Shown one piece after another: positions 23,601 through 36,613 of a stretch of 64,000 nt of DNA. The stretch spans positions 1-64,000 of the forward strand of contig RQTK01000695.1 of the NCBI GenBank assembly GCA_003991915.1, read 5' to 3'. Origin of the DNA: Elysia chlorotica (taxonomy: Eukaryota > Mollusca > Gastropoda > Plakobranchidae). The notes below the pieces were generated by a model. It did not search any database. It saw only the letters and a list, made by a program, of their open reading frames with translations, and was not told where the DNA came from. The number at the start of each line of letters is the position of its first letter. The first letter of the stretch is position 1. The position numbers and the translations under genes were made by a program.

Positions 23601-26600
23601 CTAAAGTTGGTTTTGTGGATTAAATTGAAAAGGTTGACAATTTGACTTCCTTTTTTTTAAAACTAGTTTCACCCTTGATAACTGCTTTCCAGGACTTCAT
23701 TTTTCTAATATATCTTTCTCCCATAAATTATCAAAGATTGATTCACATACCTGCTGAGAGTAGGCTGAACCCATTTATATGCCGATTGCCGTAATAAAAA
23801 GAAAAATCAACAACCACCACCATGCCTACATAAAAGAAAGTTTAATATTTACTTATTTCAATTTAAAAGCCTACGTACATATTGCCTTTTGGCGAGGCTA
23901 GCATGACGGTGGATGTTGTCCCGTATGGTTCAATATCTCCGTGGCCACTGCTCACAATGCCAGACAACACCTGCCAGCCGTGCAGCTTGGCCAAACTCTG
24001 GACAGACTGGGCGTGATGCTGGCAAATCTGGGAAAAGAAGGCGCACAATCATCTGCAGGTGCTAAGAGGCCCATCACCCTTGCGTTAATCATTGCAACTG
24101 TTTTCCCTTTATGCTTTACTTTTTCTTTTAGACTTTTTTTACCATAAAAAGTTTTTAAAAAATCATAGATGAAAAATGTTGCTATTTTTGCCCTAGGCCT
24201 ATATGTTTCAGTTTCTCTTTTACACCGTGAAAGTTTTAAAACATCATAGATTAAAAAATATTACTGAGTGAGAGTATACTTCATGGTCTGTTGTTTAGCA
24301 AGTCTATATTATCGCATTAGCAAGTGCAGCAGTATGGCTGGTGGCAATATCGATCACATCATTATTTCCAGTTTTGTAGACAACTGTGAAAACTCTTAAT
24401 TGGCCAAATATATTTTTAGCTCAGAATATGGAAATGCACCATTCTTTTACTTTTTCAAACACTGTTATTCAAATTGTAATTGTCACATAAAAAGCTGATA
24501 TTGATAGCTGCACTTTTAAACATACTGCACACTGATGAAGTATCGCTTTTGTGTGAGGTGTGAGAATAAAATTGTTATTATAAAACTTGTTCAAAACTAC
24601 TTTAAAAAAAAGCTTAATAATATGCATGAATTGCATCAAAGTGGCAGCTACTGTAAATCAAATTATTAGGAAACTTCATACCTGCCACTGAAGAAAATCT
24701 CGCAATTCATTCTCTTCAAATGATAGAACACAAGTGCGACCCTCTTTCACAACCACCCGTATTGTATCAATGCCAATGATTAAAATGAGGGGTGTCCTGT
24801 GAAAAGAAGCAATTGTCAAGTAAATATTACAACTCATTGACATATAAAGACTTGGAAAGCCTGTATCCAACATCACAAGGCAAGCCCTGGAGTGGAACCC
24901 CCAAATTAAATGCAAAATCAAACGATGCTGAGATAGATTTATTTCAAATCTATCCTTTTTTTTCGAACTGTATGCATATTAGATGACAACAGCGCAAAAT
25001 CTTGGATAGATGCCAATAAAACATGACATTGTCACTGTGCTACAATTTTGGTATAAATCATTTTTGCTACTTTTGAGATAATCAATAAAAACTGTTTTAT
25101 ATCCTTATTTCTGCCTCAAATTGGACACAAGTTTCTAATAAGACAAATCAAAATCCTATTAACACATTTTTTATCTGAAATTTAGTTATATAGATATCAC
25201 TTTCACCTTTACAATAATATCACTTCCATTTTGGTATAAAACTCATTTATGTCATCATGATGACATGTCAAGAAAACAATGCAAGTATTGAAAAGCTTTT
25301 AATGCATTAATGTAATGACTGCTCTACTTTGGATAATATTTCAAGGACTTACCTGTTTGTTTCATAGCAATATGAAGTTATGCTGACTCTAACACTGGAC
25401 TCCAGACTGTTGTTGAGGCAGCTCCAGTGAGCACAAAGCAGTGGATCCTGCAGGCTGGAAGCCAATTGATCTATCACATGCATGGATCTGCAAGGAAATA
25501 GACAAAATAGATTCCATCTGAACATCTTTAATCTATATAGCTAGTCTTAAATTGCATCTAATTGGACTTTGATTACATTAGTTTCTAATAAATCACAACA
25601 ACAACAACAAATAATAAATTAAAAAGCTAAGTATTACTTCTACAGGGAAGTGTCATTCAAGGAGAGCCACATTTAAAAACTTGGGCGGGATTAAAAAATT
25701 GGACGCCAGAAACTATTCTTTCTCTAATTATAATAAATCGTACACTGAGAAAAACTTGCAAGTAGTGACATAACGATTTACCTGAGTCGCAAAACTGCAT
25801 GTTTGGTCTGTTTGAGAATTTGTTCTAACATGGACTCACTGAAATAAAGAAGTTTGCAGACCATGAGAAAATACAGAAGCAATATTCCAATCTTAGTTTC
25901 AAATGATTAAATTATGCTCTGTTTAGATGATACAAATTTGACAACAATGTCAGCTTTTCATACTTTAACTGCCTAATTGAATAACGTAGAAATTCATGAT
26001 GCCTTTTTTATAAGCCATTTATACAGATTTTTCCATACAGTACCTAATCAGTTATGTTTGTTAATTTCTCAAATTGCATAGGCTTGGCTAAGGCAGAATA
26101 TTTCAATGTCCAAATGGACATTATCACACAAATAGCTAGGCAACTAAAAAAAAAGTACTAATAAAAGACAATTTTAATAAACTTGCAGCAAATGCATAAC
26201 AGAGTGTGTAAAATTGATTGCATCATACAATAATTCAGGATCTGCCACAATAAGAGAGTGAAATCAAATGCTGCAATGGTTGATTGAAATGTGAACCTAA
26301 GATCATCATCTACATCATTTTACAAAACTGAATAATAAATTTTACAGCAATATTCTTTATGTGTGTGTATTTTCAAGTACATTGAGAGCAAAGTAAAATT
26401 CAAAAGACTGGCAAGTCTCAGCAGTCAAGGAAAACTGCGATTATTACAATTTCAGGCCTTGTTAGGTTAAGGGGAGGGGCGGGTCCTGGGAGTGATTTTC
26501 TTTGGTATTCGCTTTAGCTAGTTTCAACTGCAACCATTGAACTCAGCACATTCGAAAATGTAGGAAACGATGTAATTTTAACATTTTTGTCGCATGGTGA

Positions 26601-29600
26601 TGCCGTTTTATTGGTTTTGGATACCTTAAATCAGCCTAGTGTCCATCTTTTCTCAATTTGAAAAATATGTGTCTATGTTGGTGTTAGAAATGTACACAAA
26701 CATTTTTTGGCGTACAACTTTTTTTTCATGATTTTTTAAAAATTACCCTCCCGATAGAAAACAATGTTTAAAAAGTCCGATCTTGGGTCTATAATTGTAC
26801 TTGTATTTTCCTACTTTTCCCTTATGAAACTTATACCACTGTAAAGTTCATGAAATAGATTTTTTAAAACTGTAACTTGAAAACTTATAATGTTTGAACT
26901 TTATACGCTAAATGCATGTTTTGAGTGCTATGTCTAAAGTCAGTGGGTGAATGCGAGAGTTCAGGGCAAGGCTCAGGTAATCCGACCAGCGTGACCCCCT
27001 AATGACCTCTTGCGGGAGGTCAAGTCAGCGGCAAACTAAGTGCTCCGCTGCTAAACCACTGTGCCCCACTTGCTGCCCGCCCACCCTCTCCGACCCACAG
27101 ACACGGAGAGCTAGCGCGCTGATATGCCCGGAAGCGGGCCGCCATTTCTTGTCAGCGATCTAGGGGAAGTTATTTATATCTATGATTGATACTGAGATAG
27201 ATTTATTTCAAATCTGTCCTTTTTTTTTCAAATTGTATGCGTATTAGATGACAACAGCGCAAAATCTTGGATAGATGCCAATAAAACATGACATTGTCAC
27301 TGTGCTACAATTTTGGTATAAATCATTTTTGCTACTTTTGAAATAATCAATAAAAACTGTTTTATATCCTTATTTCTGCCTCAAATTGGACACAAGTTTC
27401 TAATAAGACAAATCAAAATCCTTTTAGCACATTATAAATCTGAAATTTAGTTATATAGATATCACTTTCACCTTTACAATAATATCACTTCCATTTTGGT
27501 ATAAAACTCATTTATGCCATAATTGTGGCCTCATGATGACATGTCAAGAAAACAATGCAAGTATTGAAAAGCTTTTAATGCATTAATGTAACGACTGCTC
27601 TACTTTGGATAATATTTCAAGGACTTACCTGTTTGTTTCATAGCAATATGAAGTTATGCTGACTCTAACACTGGACTCCAGACTGTTGTTGAGGCAGCTC
27701 CAGTGAGCACAAAGCAGTGGATCCTGCAGGCTGGAAGCCAATTGATCTATCACATGCATGGATCTGCAAGGAAATAGACAAAATAGATTCCATCTGAACA
27801 TCTTTAATCTATATAGCTAGTCTTAAATTGCATCTAATTGGACTTTGATTACATTAGTTTCTAATAAATCACAACAACAACAACAAATAATAAATTAAAA
27901 GGCTAAGTATTACTTCCACAGAGAAGTGTCATTCAGGGATAACCACATTTAAAAACAAGGGTGGAATTAAAAAATTGGACGATAGAAATTATTCTCTCTC
28001 CAATTATAATAAATCTTACACTGAGAAAAACTTGCAAGTAGTGACATAACGATTTACCTGAGTCGCAAAACTGCATGTTTGGTCTGTTTGAGAATTTGTT
28101 CTAACATGGACTCACTGAAATAAAGAAGTTTGCAGACCATGAGAAAATACAAAAAACAGAGGCAATATTCCAATCTTAGTTTCAAATGATTAAATTATGC
28201 TCCGTTTAGATGATACAAATTTGACAACAATGTCAGCTTTTCATACTTTAACTGCCTAATTGAATAACGTAGAAATTCATGATGCCTTTTTTATAAGCCA
28301 TTTATACAGATTTTTCCATACAGTACCTAATCAGTTATGTTTGTTAATTTCTCAAATTGCACAGGCTTGGCTAAGGCAGAATATTTCAATGTCCAAATAG
28401 ACATTATCACACAAATAGCTAGGCAACTAAAAAAAAGTACTAATAAAAGACAATTTTAATAAACTTGCAGCAAATGCATAACAGAGTGTGTAAAATTGAT
28501 TGCATCATACAATAATTCAGGATCTGCCACAATAAGAGAAGAGTGAAATCAAATGCTGCCATGGTTGATTGAAATGTGAACCTAAGATCATCATCTACAT
28601 CATTTTACAAAACTGAATAATAAATTTTAGACCAATATTCTTTATGTGTGTGTATTTTCAAGCGCATTTTTACGTACAGTGAGAGCAAAGTCAAATTCAA
28701 AAGACTGGCAAGTCTCAGCAGTCAAAGAAAACTGAGATTTTTTACAATTTCAGGCCTTGTTATGATAAGGGGAGGGGCGGGTCCTGGGAGTGATTTTCTT
28801 TGGTATTCACTTTAGCTAGTTTCAACTGCAACCATTGAACTCAGCACATTCGAAAAATGTAAGAAACAATGTAATTTTAACATATTTGTCGCATGGTGAA
28901 GCCGCTATATTGGTTTTGGATACCTTAAATCAGCCTAGTGTCCATCTTTTCTCTCTGCCTGAAAGGATGTTTTTCTCTCCTTTATTTTCTTTTTGTTTCA
29001 ATTTCTTTTTCTAATAGATTCAGGGGAAATCTTTAAGTTTAACTCTATCCTGCAATGGTTCTTCCCAATTTCCCTCTCTCCTTCCTAACATCAGCATGAT
29101 AAAGATTGTAGCACTTCTTAACCATCAGGAACTTGACTAAAAGAGTATGGAACCAATTTTACATATAAATCACTATGGGCCTAACCTGTGTGCCATCTGA
29201 AGCAAATCTTGGCGCGAGTAAGCCTCAGGACCAGCCAGCCTGCGTCGCTTGGTCATACCAAGCATAGCGTTGGCGGGGTGAGGAGGGCTTGTGTTCAGGT
29301 TGTTACTGTGCACCTTGCGTAGCAGTTGGTGGAGGGAATGTTCCAACACATGGTTATGGTCGAGCTTCGGTGGGGACAAATTCACCTGGGAACAGGCATT
29401 GAAAAGAAATCAAAATAAACAGAGGTATAAAGTACTTTGTAAGTTTCTGTTCAATACAAATAATACATTTGGAGGAAAAAGATAGATTATCTGATATTAC
29501 TTTTTTTTAAACATTATAAAGTTTCTTATTCATTATGCAACAAACTCAAAATAGAAAAGAGATGCATTTCAATCACTGGTTATTTTCACAGTCATTGTAC

Positions 29601-30233
29601 ATAAATTTGTCCTCTACATCAGTACCTTTGATTTTCGTAAACCACTCAATGTCAATTTGACAATGAAGATCTGCCATATTTACCTTTTTTTCTTTCCCAG
29701 TATAGTGACATAATACAATGGACAGCTGAATCCCAGGAAACACCTGTTCAATAGAAGACAATGGAGATGAATAAAATTTATGTCAGTTTCTCTTCATAAC
29801 GGAATCATGACATAATTCAGGGCTGCCCACCTAGCTTTCTCAAAAAGAGGGACACTTTTGGTACATACTAACAGACCACTAAAACTTTCGCCAAAAGGCA
29901 AAAGAACTGTCCAGGGGCATGCTCCCCTGGAAAATGTTTGGAAAACAAAGCCTCAAACAAGCAGTTCTAGTGACGATTTTGCTATTTTTTTTCCCTTCAA
30001 TATTAGGTAAAATATTTGTTCTAAATTCTATACATGTTTCCCTATCTACAGGTACTACTTACTTTCAATTTGGTCATCAACATTAAATTGATGCAACTGT
30101 ATGTAGGAAGGGATTCTATCAAAAGAAAGGGATAGACAGAGAGAGAGAGGGAGAGAGAGAAAGAGAGAGAGAACGAGAGAGAGAGAGAAAGAGAGAGAAA
30201 GACAGAGGGAGAACCAAGAAACTCACAAGAGAG

Positions 30234-30283
<50 letters not shown>

Positions 30284-33200
30284 GGGGTGAAAACAAAAGA
30301 GTAACAGAGGAAGAGTTATAGTAGGCCTATGCTCTTAATCATTCTTAACGACGTAATACTTGGTCTAGATCTACATTTCCTAGCAAATTGAACTTCTTCC
30401 ATTCATTAGAACAGTATCCAATATGATTATCCGAACTTTTACGCCAATTACACCCAATTTGCTGCAGACAATAGCACAATGCTAATGCAGTGGGGCTTTA
30501 GCTTTGAGTTTCATTGATATGTAGCCTTAATATTCCCTTCTTGGAAATCATGCGCAATTTTTGTAAGCTTACAGTATTGACGCCATGCAATTCCCAGGCC
30601 ATAATGCGAGGCTTTGTCCAGATCTAGTTAGACTAAGAGAATGAGCAGTCAGGTACACAAACCGAGACATCGGAAGTAATGCCACTTAAAAAATAACTAA
30701 GCATTTGTCATTTGACCCTGCCTATACTCATAGGACTAGATTTAGACCCAAGGTGGTTTTCTCGTTGTTATTGAAATTAATGGTATGCAAACTGTGCATG
30801 CAAGAAACATGTGACGTATATTAGTCAGCGCAAAACTAAATGAATATGAATAGTTGTCAGAACTGTCCTGCCAAATGCGGGACAATTAACAGTTCTGCGT
30901 TAGTTATATATTTCCAAAATGATAGAAACAATGAATATATTTCAAAGAACACTTTTCTTTTTCAAAACCCAACCATCACTACACTGATAGAGTTAATTGC
31001 TGTGTGGTAGTAATTTCATGGAGCTCTGAGCGAAAATATCAAAGCTGCAAGTACAGGATTATTTGGTGCACACTTGGTGATTATCTAAACATACAAGTAA
31101 AAGACAAGGAGAGCAAAGCGAGTTAGGGCAAGCTATCCATTAATTCTACTTCAGAATATCCTTATAGAAAGTATACATCAAGGTAGAAACAAACTAAACA
31201 CGATGGACAGCCCAAGCCATAGTAAGGACTACTATCGTGAATTAATTTACCCAGCAAAAATATCAAAGCAAAAATTAACTTAACTATCACATTATGATCA
31301 GATAAGTTCTATCTCACAATTATGTTACTTTCTTATATATCGGTCATACTTACATTTGTCAAGATCTGGTTTCCTACAACCATATGGGGAGTACTGCCTT
31401 TGACTTGTACAGCTTCACGGGCGAGCTAATGAGTAAACAAAGAGGCATATATATAAAAAAACATACATATTATTACAAACGTTAATATTTAAAAAACTAC
31501 ACACACTGAGGCATTGAAAACAAAGTATTTACAAATTGTTTAAAAAATCTACAAAGAGATTGAGTTTCAAATTTCATAGATATTGAGAAAACTGACTATG
31601 AAAGGAATAAAGGCTTAAAAATGGAATTAATGTGTAAAAGACATCTTTTTAAGTCCATAGTGATAATAAAGAAGAAAGAAACTTCTGCAACCTTTGTACT
31701 AAGTACATTTTTTTAAATGAGTTTTGGCATACAAATATCTCATTGCATTAAGATCACAAGGTTAACACACAAAAAAACCTATTCAGTAAGGTAAATCAAT
31801 CTTTTTTTTTAAAGGAAAAAATGGCTCCACCTGTGCAAATAGTTCTTTACAAAAAAGAACATTGTGGGCTGTCTCTAATTTTTGCTGCCAGTATGCATCT
31901 GGTGACACCGCCCCCAGACTTGCTGGCATCTTTAGAGTTGCACTCGTCAGGTCCATTAGATCTGTTGGCAAAGGAGAATTGTTCAAATGCCTAAATGCAC
32001 ACTCTACTTTCAACTGATTTTACATGTTATGTCATTTAAAATGTTTGATCTAGGCACTTAAATATACTATAGGCATACATTTTGAAATTGTTACCCTTTG
32101 CTTTTCCTCGAGTCATGAATTAGTCTCCTCTTGTAAAATTAATATATTGATATATAAATTGATGAGACAAATTTAACTTTGCAAAAAATATTTGTGGTCA
32201 TGGTCTCTCCCACTTTCAGAATATTCAAATATCTAAGACCAAATAAATAAGCAGAAAAAAAGCAGTTGGTTTGAGTTAGAATATCAAATTCAGAAAATGT
32301 ATATGAAAAAATATCTTTAAGTCTTGGAAATATGGCACATGCTCATTCAAAATGTGTATACAAAATTAATAAATATTATTAAACTTTTAAAAGTAACTCT
32401 AATATGTTTATAAACATGAAATCTATGCGCAATTACAGAGAAAATTTAACAATAAAATTATAGAAGAGCAAAGACTCAAGTCGAGACTCTTTTTACCTTC
32501 CCCCACCTCGTAAAAATTTTTTTAACCCTGATAAAATAAAGCCACCGTCATAAACACAAAGCTCTCCTTTCAGCTCACCTGGCACGCTTTTCACCTCCAC
32601 TTGGATGTAAGCTACTCCCTCAAGCTCGCTGGGGATGCTGACATCTAGGCTGGCCTTTTTGTTCGTGGCTTCACCATCTGCAGTTAGATCTGATGTTTTC
32701 AGCACTTCAAATGTTCCTCCTTGCCAAAATCTTGAACCAGCTGATACATGCAACACAAAATTTTAAGTATTACATATTTAACCATTTTATCAATCTAGAG
32801 TTATGTTTAAAATAATGTTAGCCATATATCTAATATTCAAAAGACTTTTAAAGGTAAAATTACCTGCAGCCTCACTGGATCAACCCTTGATCAATATTTC
32901 TTTAAAAAGAAAAAAAAAAAAACAGAGTCCTTTTAAAATCGAGATTAAAAAAAAGTTTAAAGTACAACAGAGGCAGCTGTGGAAACAGATCAGTCACTTT
33001 ATGAGTCACTTTATGCTTCACTGATGCAAGATAATTTACATATACAAGTAGTAGAAAGTTCTTAAGTTTAACAGAAAGATACATGCTGTTTGATACACAA
33101 AAGTAAGAAAGAGTACTAGAATTGCCCTCAAAACCTAAGGTGATGACATAAGAATGAACCCAATACAATTAAATAGAAGTTTTCCTTATTTGAAGTCTTA

Positions 33201-36200
33201 TTAGATACAGCAATTTTATTACAAAAAAATGCTAAATACAAAATGGGGAAAATGATGAAAATGAGCATTTGGTTACCCTATAAAAATAAAGTATTTTAAT
33301 GATCAATGGGTTTTAAACCAGATCAAACAAGTGGGCTTGAGCTAGCTCTATTTCCAGAGACATTAGTACAATATAGACATTTTTCATATATTATCTTGAA
33401 CCATTGTATTTGTAAAATATCTTATGTAGGAACCTGTCTTCAGGTTATGAAATTTTATTTTGCAGTCCATTGTGTACCTGTTACAATATAACATAATAAC
33501 TGTTAATTAGTCATTTTATATTTACTTAAAAAAAAGGAAACATTAAAAATATAACAGGCGAATAGGATCATCAGCATGTTGTGTTAACTCCATTGTGTCA
33601 AGAGACCATACAATTTATACCACTTAACAGAGACAATTGTGGGCTTTATAATTTTACCTGACTTATAGCTAAGCTCTCCAAGGATTGTGTTGTGCACCTT
33701 CTTTAACCTCCAATGTTTTCTTAACTGGAGCAACTCCCACAGGAAATTATCTGGTGTGTTGGAACCCATTTCTGCCTGGACGCGCTTTAACCGATCAGAA
33801 CCAGTGTTGAGAATTTGACAAACAATCACAAGACTCTAATGGAAAAAAGAAATAGTAATGATTATAATAGTGATAACAACAATGATAGTAGTACTACTAC
33901 TACTGCTGCTGCTGCGCTGCTGTTATTACTGCTGCAGCTACTACTAGAACTACTACTACTAATAATAATAGATTGACACACACTTACATGATAAAGGTAT
34001 TCTCAATGTGCTCTACAATAAATTATTTAATGCAAGAATAAACTTTGAAAAAGAAATTGTAATAAAAATTGCAGGATTTCTATAAATAAGTATTATCGAC
34101 TGCAGAACATTTATTAAAAAATATATATATAAAGGGGCTGGATAGACTATAGATAATAATTAATATACATGAATAGTTGATGCTCTCTCTACATACTTTT
34201 TTCTTAGCAATCATTTGCAGAGGTGCTTTTAGCTCTGGAGCTTCCTGGGATACTGGATCTGTGACCATGTAATGCTTTTCTTTCACAATATTCAACACAT
34301 CATAAAGCACACTGATTTCTGTTAGGGCTGACCTAAAGATAAAAATTCATTACATGTTAAACTTAAACTTAACTGGTTTTCCCAACAAAGCAAAAGAGAA
34401 AAACAATAAAGATTTCTAAAGATGATTTATACGTGAAGACAACATTCCTAACACAAAAATCCAAATAAAAAAGAAAAATAATGATCAATTGGCACCAGGC
34501 ATTTATGGAGATGTAAAAAAAATTATATATTATAAATACTTTATCATTAATCAGAGTAGGCTGCTGCAAAGTTTAAAATTACAGATTCCCTCGTGGAAGC
34601 AATGAAAAGAGTCAATTTCCTTTTTCTATCTCATGTGCCTTATTACTAACATTTAGTGTGGATAGAAATTCATTTAAGCACCATACTGATTTTTTTCTTT
34701 CATTCAATTTGCTCCTGTTTACATTTGAAACATAGGAACCCTAAATCATCAAAAGCAAAATTAAAATAGGGCCTACTTGAGTTTGTTCCTCACTGAATCC
34801 CATGGCCACAGAGAAGGTTGGAAAGGGGCAAGAACTTTTTCCTCGTCTGTTTCTCTTTCACCCTCTGATGTTGGCTTGCCTTTCTCCTCACTTTCATCTT
34901 TAAAGAAGTTTATTTTATGAGCAAGCTTGCTCAAATTCTCTGACATAGAAAGAGGCCTAAAAGAGACAAGAGTAAAATTATAACAGTACTGTTAATGTAT
35001 AGCTAATATGATATTTTAACATGATTGAGAAAAGCAATATATGATTTACATAAAATGTAAAAATGTAATTTTCAAATAATTTAACAGCTTGAGGTTCAAC
35101 AAAACTGATGATGATACAACAAATAAACTACAGTTCAATTTTAAAAAGTTGGACAAAAATGAGATTTAATTGGAGTACATTTTCAAATCGCATAAAAAAC
35201 TGGGGGCGGTTATGGCACTGATGCATTATTTCTGCTAATTGGATTGTCTTCAAGATCAATCATGCAGCAAAATTTTTTTTTTAATTTGTAAAAAGCTTCT
35301 AAAGCTGTGTATCTCACATGGCAAGTCTAATTTAAGGCTTTTAATTTATCTGATGTTTTATGGTTTGTTTGTTGTTGTTGTTTTTTGCGAGGGTGAGGGG
35401 GTTGCAGCAACAAATTTCCAACCGCTTCAATTTTGTGTATATTGCCTTGAAATGTAAAACATACTTTTTTTTTTTATTTTCTACAATGCACACAAAAACA
35501 AAGTTACAAAGTAAGAGAGTAATTGTGATATGAAAAAAGTAAACACAAAAAAAAACAAAAAAACTTTGTTAAAATTTTTATAAATGATTAACTATATAGA
35601 TCTAAAAAAACGTGTCTGAAAGTAAACACAAAAAAAAAAAAAAAAAAAAAAAAACAAAGTTACAAAGTAAGAGAGTAATTGTGATATGAAAAAAGTAAAC
35701 ACAAAAAAAAACAAAAAAACTATAGATTTTAAACCAACAAGCTAAATCATTCCAGTGGTAAGAGAAAAGATGAGATGAGATTATAACTTAAATTCATCCT
35801 CATAGGAAATTAGATTTAATTAAGAACAACATCAGTTATCATTAGGGCCTACATTAATTCATAAAGATAATATGCATCTCATCGCTCTCTCCCTCCAAAT
35901 TCACTCCCTGCTGAGGTCGATGTCAGTATTTATAATGTGATCAGCAAGATAGAAGAGCTAGTATCCCTACCCTGTCTGTGTGAGTGTGTCACCGTTTATT
36001 AATTGTTAGATGAAAGTCTGGTTGGCACCCGTCCCTGCATTGAGCACTCTTACTTTAGTTTATTAGTACAGGTTCATTCATATCTCATACATTTTCATAA
36101 AGTGTAGATTTATCTAAGCCTCTTATTATCTATATGTTATTGTGGGTGTGTTATTAGACATAACAATGGTTTTTAAAAATAAAGAAAAGAAATCACTGAT

Positions 36201-36613
36201 TTTATTCCAGTATCCTTGGCTGATACTATGACGGTATGTAAACCGTATGTGAGAGTTCCCTTTATTGGATCCTCCTACAAGTCCTATTAATGGAAAAATG
36301 CTTCTCTCCTGCATAAAATAAATCCAAAGCCCAACACAATCGTATATATCTAAATAGATCTAGATTCTAATCTAGATCTAGATCTAGATCTGATGCTAAG
36401 CTAAAATGCTGTCTAATTTGTGTTCAAATCTAGATCTACCAGCCATATCCCTCGACAACTAAATCTATAACCATTATTTTGTATGAATATGGATATCTTA
36501 ATAAGCTTAAGTGTTTCTTACGTGACGTGTATTTCTTGACCGTCATATCTAATTTCTTGAATTGGATTTTCTATTGCAGCTTCAACACAAACATTGACTG
36601 AGGGGGCCGCCAT
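20670..36613 (-). CDS. MED17: Mediator complex subunit 17 (MED17), complete
   Basis: Head-module subunit of Mediator, acting in the nucleus between transcription factors and RNA polymerase II. Exons in transcript order: 36522-36613, 34777-34956, 34197-34332, 33658-33835, 32579-32740, 31831-31961, 31354-31425, 29684-29743, 29186-29385, pair A/B (28058-28114 and 27629-27763, or the second copy 25782-25838 and 25353-25487), 24682-24796, 23879-24027, 23002-23134, 20670-20753. All junction phases agree. With one A/B pair the product is 627 aa (human MED17 is 651). Family landmarks: PLSMSENL near the N-terminus, [93 protein letters not shown], and [18 protein letters not shown] just before the stop. 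The ATG at 36613 begins MAAPSVNV in a good context (AACAATGG). The only oddity is the duplicated exon pair. Confidence 0.97.
21491..21584. repeat. 94-bp direct repeat, left copy, in the last MED17 intron
   Basis: AGGATTGATGCCAAGACTAA begins a 94-bp stretch that recurs without a visible difference at 22211-22304, exactly 720 bp away. The start of the unit resembles, on the minus strand, the CAGTCTTGG end of the local SINE core, so it includes an old SINE tail. Weaker similarity continues about 20 bp past the identical block. Confidence 0.9.
21585..22210. mobile_element. Palindrome-rich element between 94-bp direct repeats, family uncertain
   Basis: This 626-bp segment is GC-richer than the surrounding intron. 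It has several imperfect inverted and direct motifs: AGCTGATGAGCGCCGATCAG near its left side and AAGCTGATCGGCGCGGAT near its right side. A perfect 10-bp hairpin, ATAAGAATGG with CCATTCTTAT around a 5-base loop, lies at about 21745-21770. No coding frame is supported. It looks like a non-autonomous DNA element (MITE). Clear termini and a short target duplication were not found, so the family is left open. Confidence 0.45.
22211..22304. repeat. 94-bp direct repeat, right copy, in the last MED17 intron
   Basis: Identical by eye to 21491-21584. Identity over 94 bp in a diverging intron means either a recent event or an assembly effect. Confidence 0.9.
22870..22928 (-). mobile_element. tRNA-like SINE head fragment
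   Basis: On the minus strand it reads GGAGTGCAAATGGTAGAGCG, then TTAGTTTCTCAATTGGGAAG and AGGGCTCAAAATCAAG, a decayed tRNA-like head with box A-like and box B-like parts. No SINE core follows. It lies just beside the MED17 exon at 23002-23134, within the last intron. Confidence 0.4.
24928..26654 (-). repeat. MED17: MED17 internal tandem duplication, copy 1 (3' copy: exons A1 and B1)
   Basis: About 1.73 kb that recurs at 27192-28953 in the same orientation. It contains exon A (25782-25838, 57 bp) and exon B (25353-25487, 135 bp), encoding [13 protein letters not shown] then the [18 protein letters not shown] region. Both exons match the other copy base for base, and all splice sites are intact. 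The A-B intron is 294 bp in both copies, with roughly 18 differences by eye. Exons A and B start and end in phase 2 and total 192 bp, so including, skipping or repeating them keeps the frame. Confidence 0.93.
26655..27191. other. Spacer between the MED17 duplicated units, with a GC-rich SINE-like insert
   Basis: About 540 bp not found in either duplicated unit. The half from about 26940 to 27170 is far more GC-rich than its surroundings. On the minus strand it contains GGCACAGTGGTTTAGCAGC, which resembles the box A head of a tRNA-derived SINE. A box B was not clear. No exon with good splice sites is visible. Confidence 0.4.
27192..28953 (-). repeat. MED17: MED17 internal tandem duplication, copy 2 (5' copy: exons A2 and B2)
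   Basis: Direct copy of 24928-26654 with small indels, containing exon A2 (28058-28114) and B2 (27629-27763). These come first in the transcript, after exon 29186-29385, which ends in phase 2 and joins to exon A to read LLQMAHSESMLEQ. Joining B2 to A1 is also in frame (ETNSESM), so a transcript using both pairs would carry a 64-residue tandem repeat and give a 691-aa protein. Confidence 0.93.
30121..30275. repeat. (GA)n microsatellite in a MED17 intron
   Basis: About 150 bp of GA dinucleotides with interruptions; the longest pure run is at about 30238-30275. The purine strand is the plus strand, so the MED17 pre-mRNA carries the CU-rich complement, far from the nearest acceptor. Confidence 0.95.
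33890..33970. repeat. Triplet microsatellite (TAC/TGC/TAA mixture) beside a MED17 exon
   Basis: Degenerate ACT/GCT/AAT triplets start about 55 bp outside the acceptor side of exon 33658-33835. It is intronic and not part of the reading frame. Confidence 0.85.
35494..35720. repeat. Pair of ~70-bp direct repeats with poly-A tracts in MED17 intron 1
   Basis: The unit ACAAAGTTACAAAGTAAGAG continues through AATTGTGATATG to a CACAAAAAAAAACAAAAAAAC tail broken by variation. It occurs at about 35494-35564 and 35650-35720, identical by eye and 156 bp apart, with a long A tract between them. Confidence 0.9.
35930..36045 (+). mobile_element. Old SINE tail fragment in MED17 intron 1
   Basis: Degraded match to the local SINE core in order: GTCAGTATTTATAATGTGAT, CCCTACCCTGTCTGTGTGAG, a TTGTTAGATGAAAGTCTGG segment and CACCCGTCC. 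The head is absent. Confidence 0.45.

Noticed and set aside
30042-30296. Minus-strand frame rich in Leu-Ser repeats
   Set aside because: It is simply the translation of the (GA)n microsatellite in a MED17 intron.
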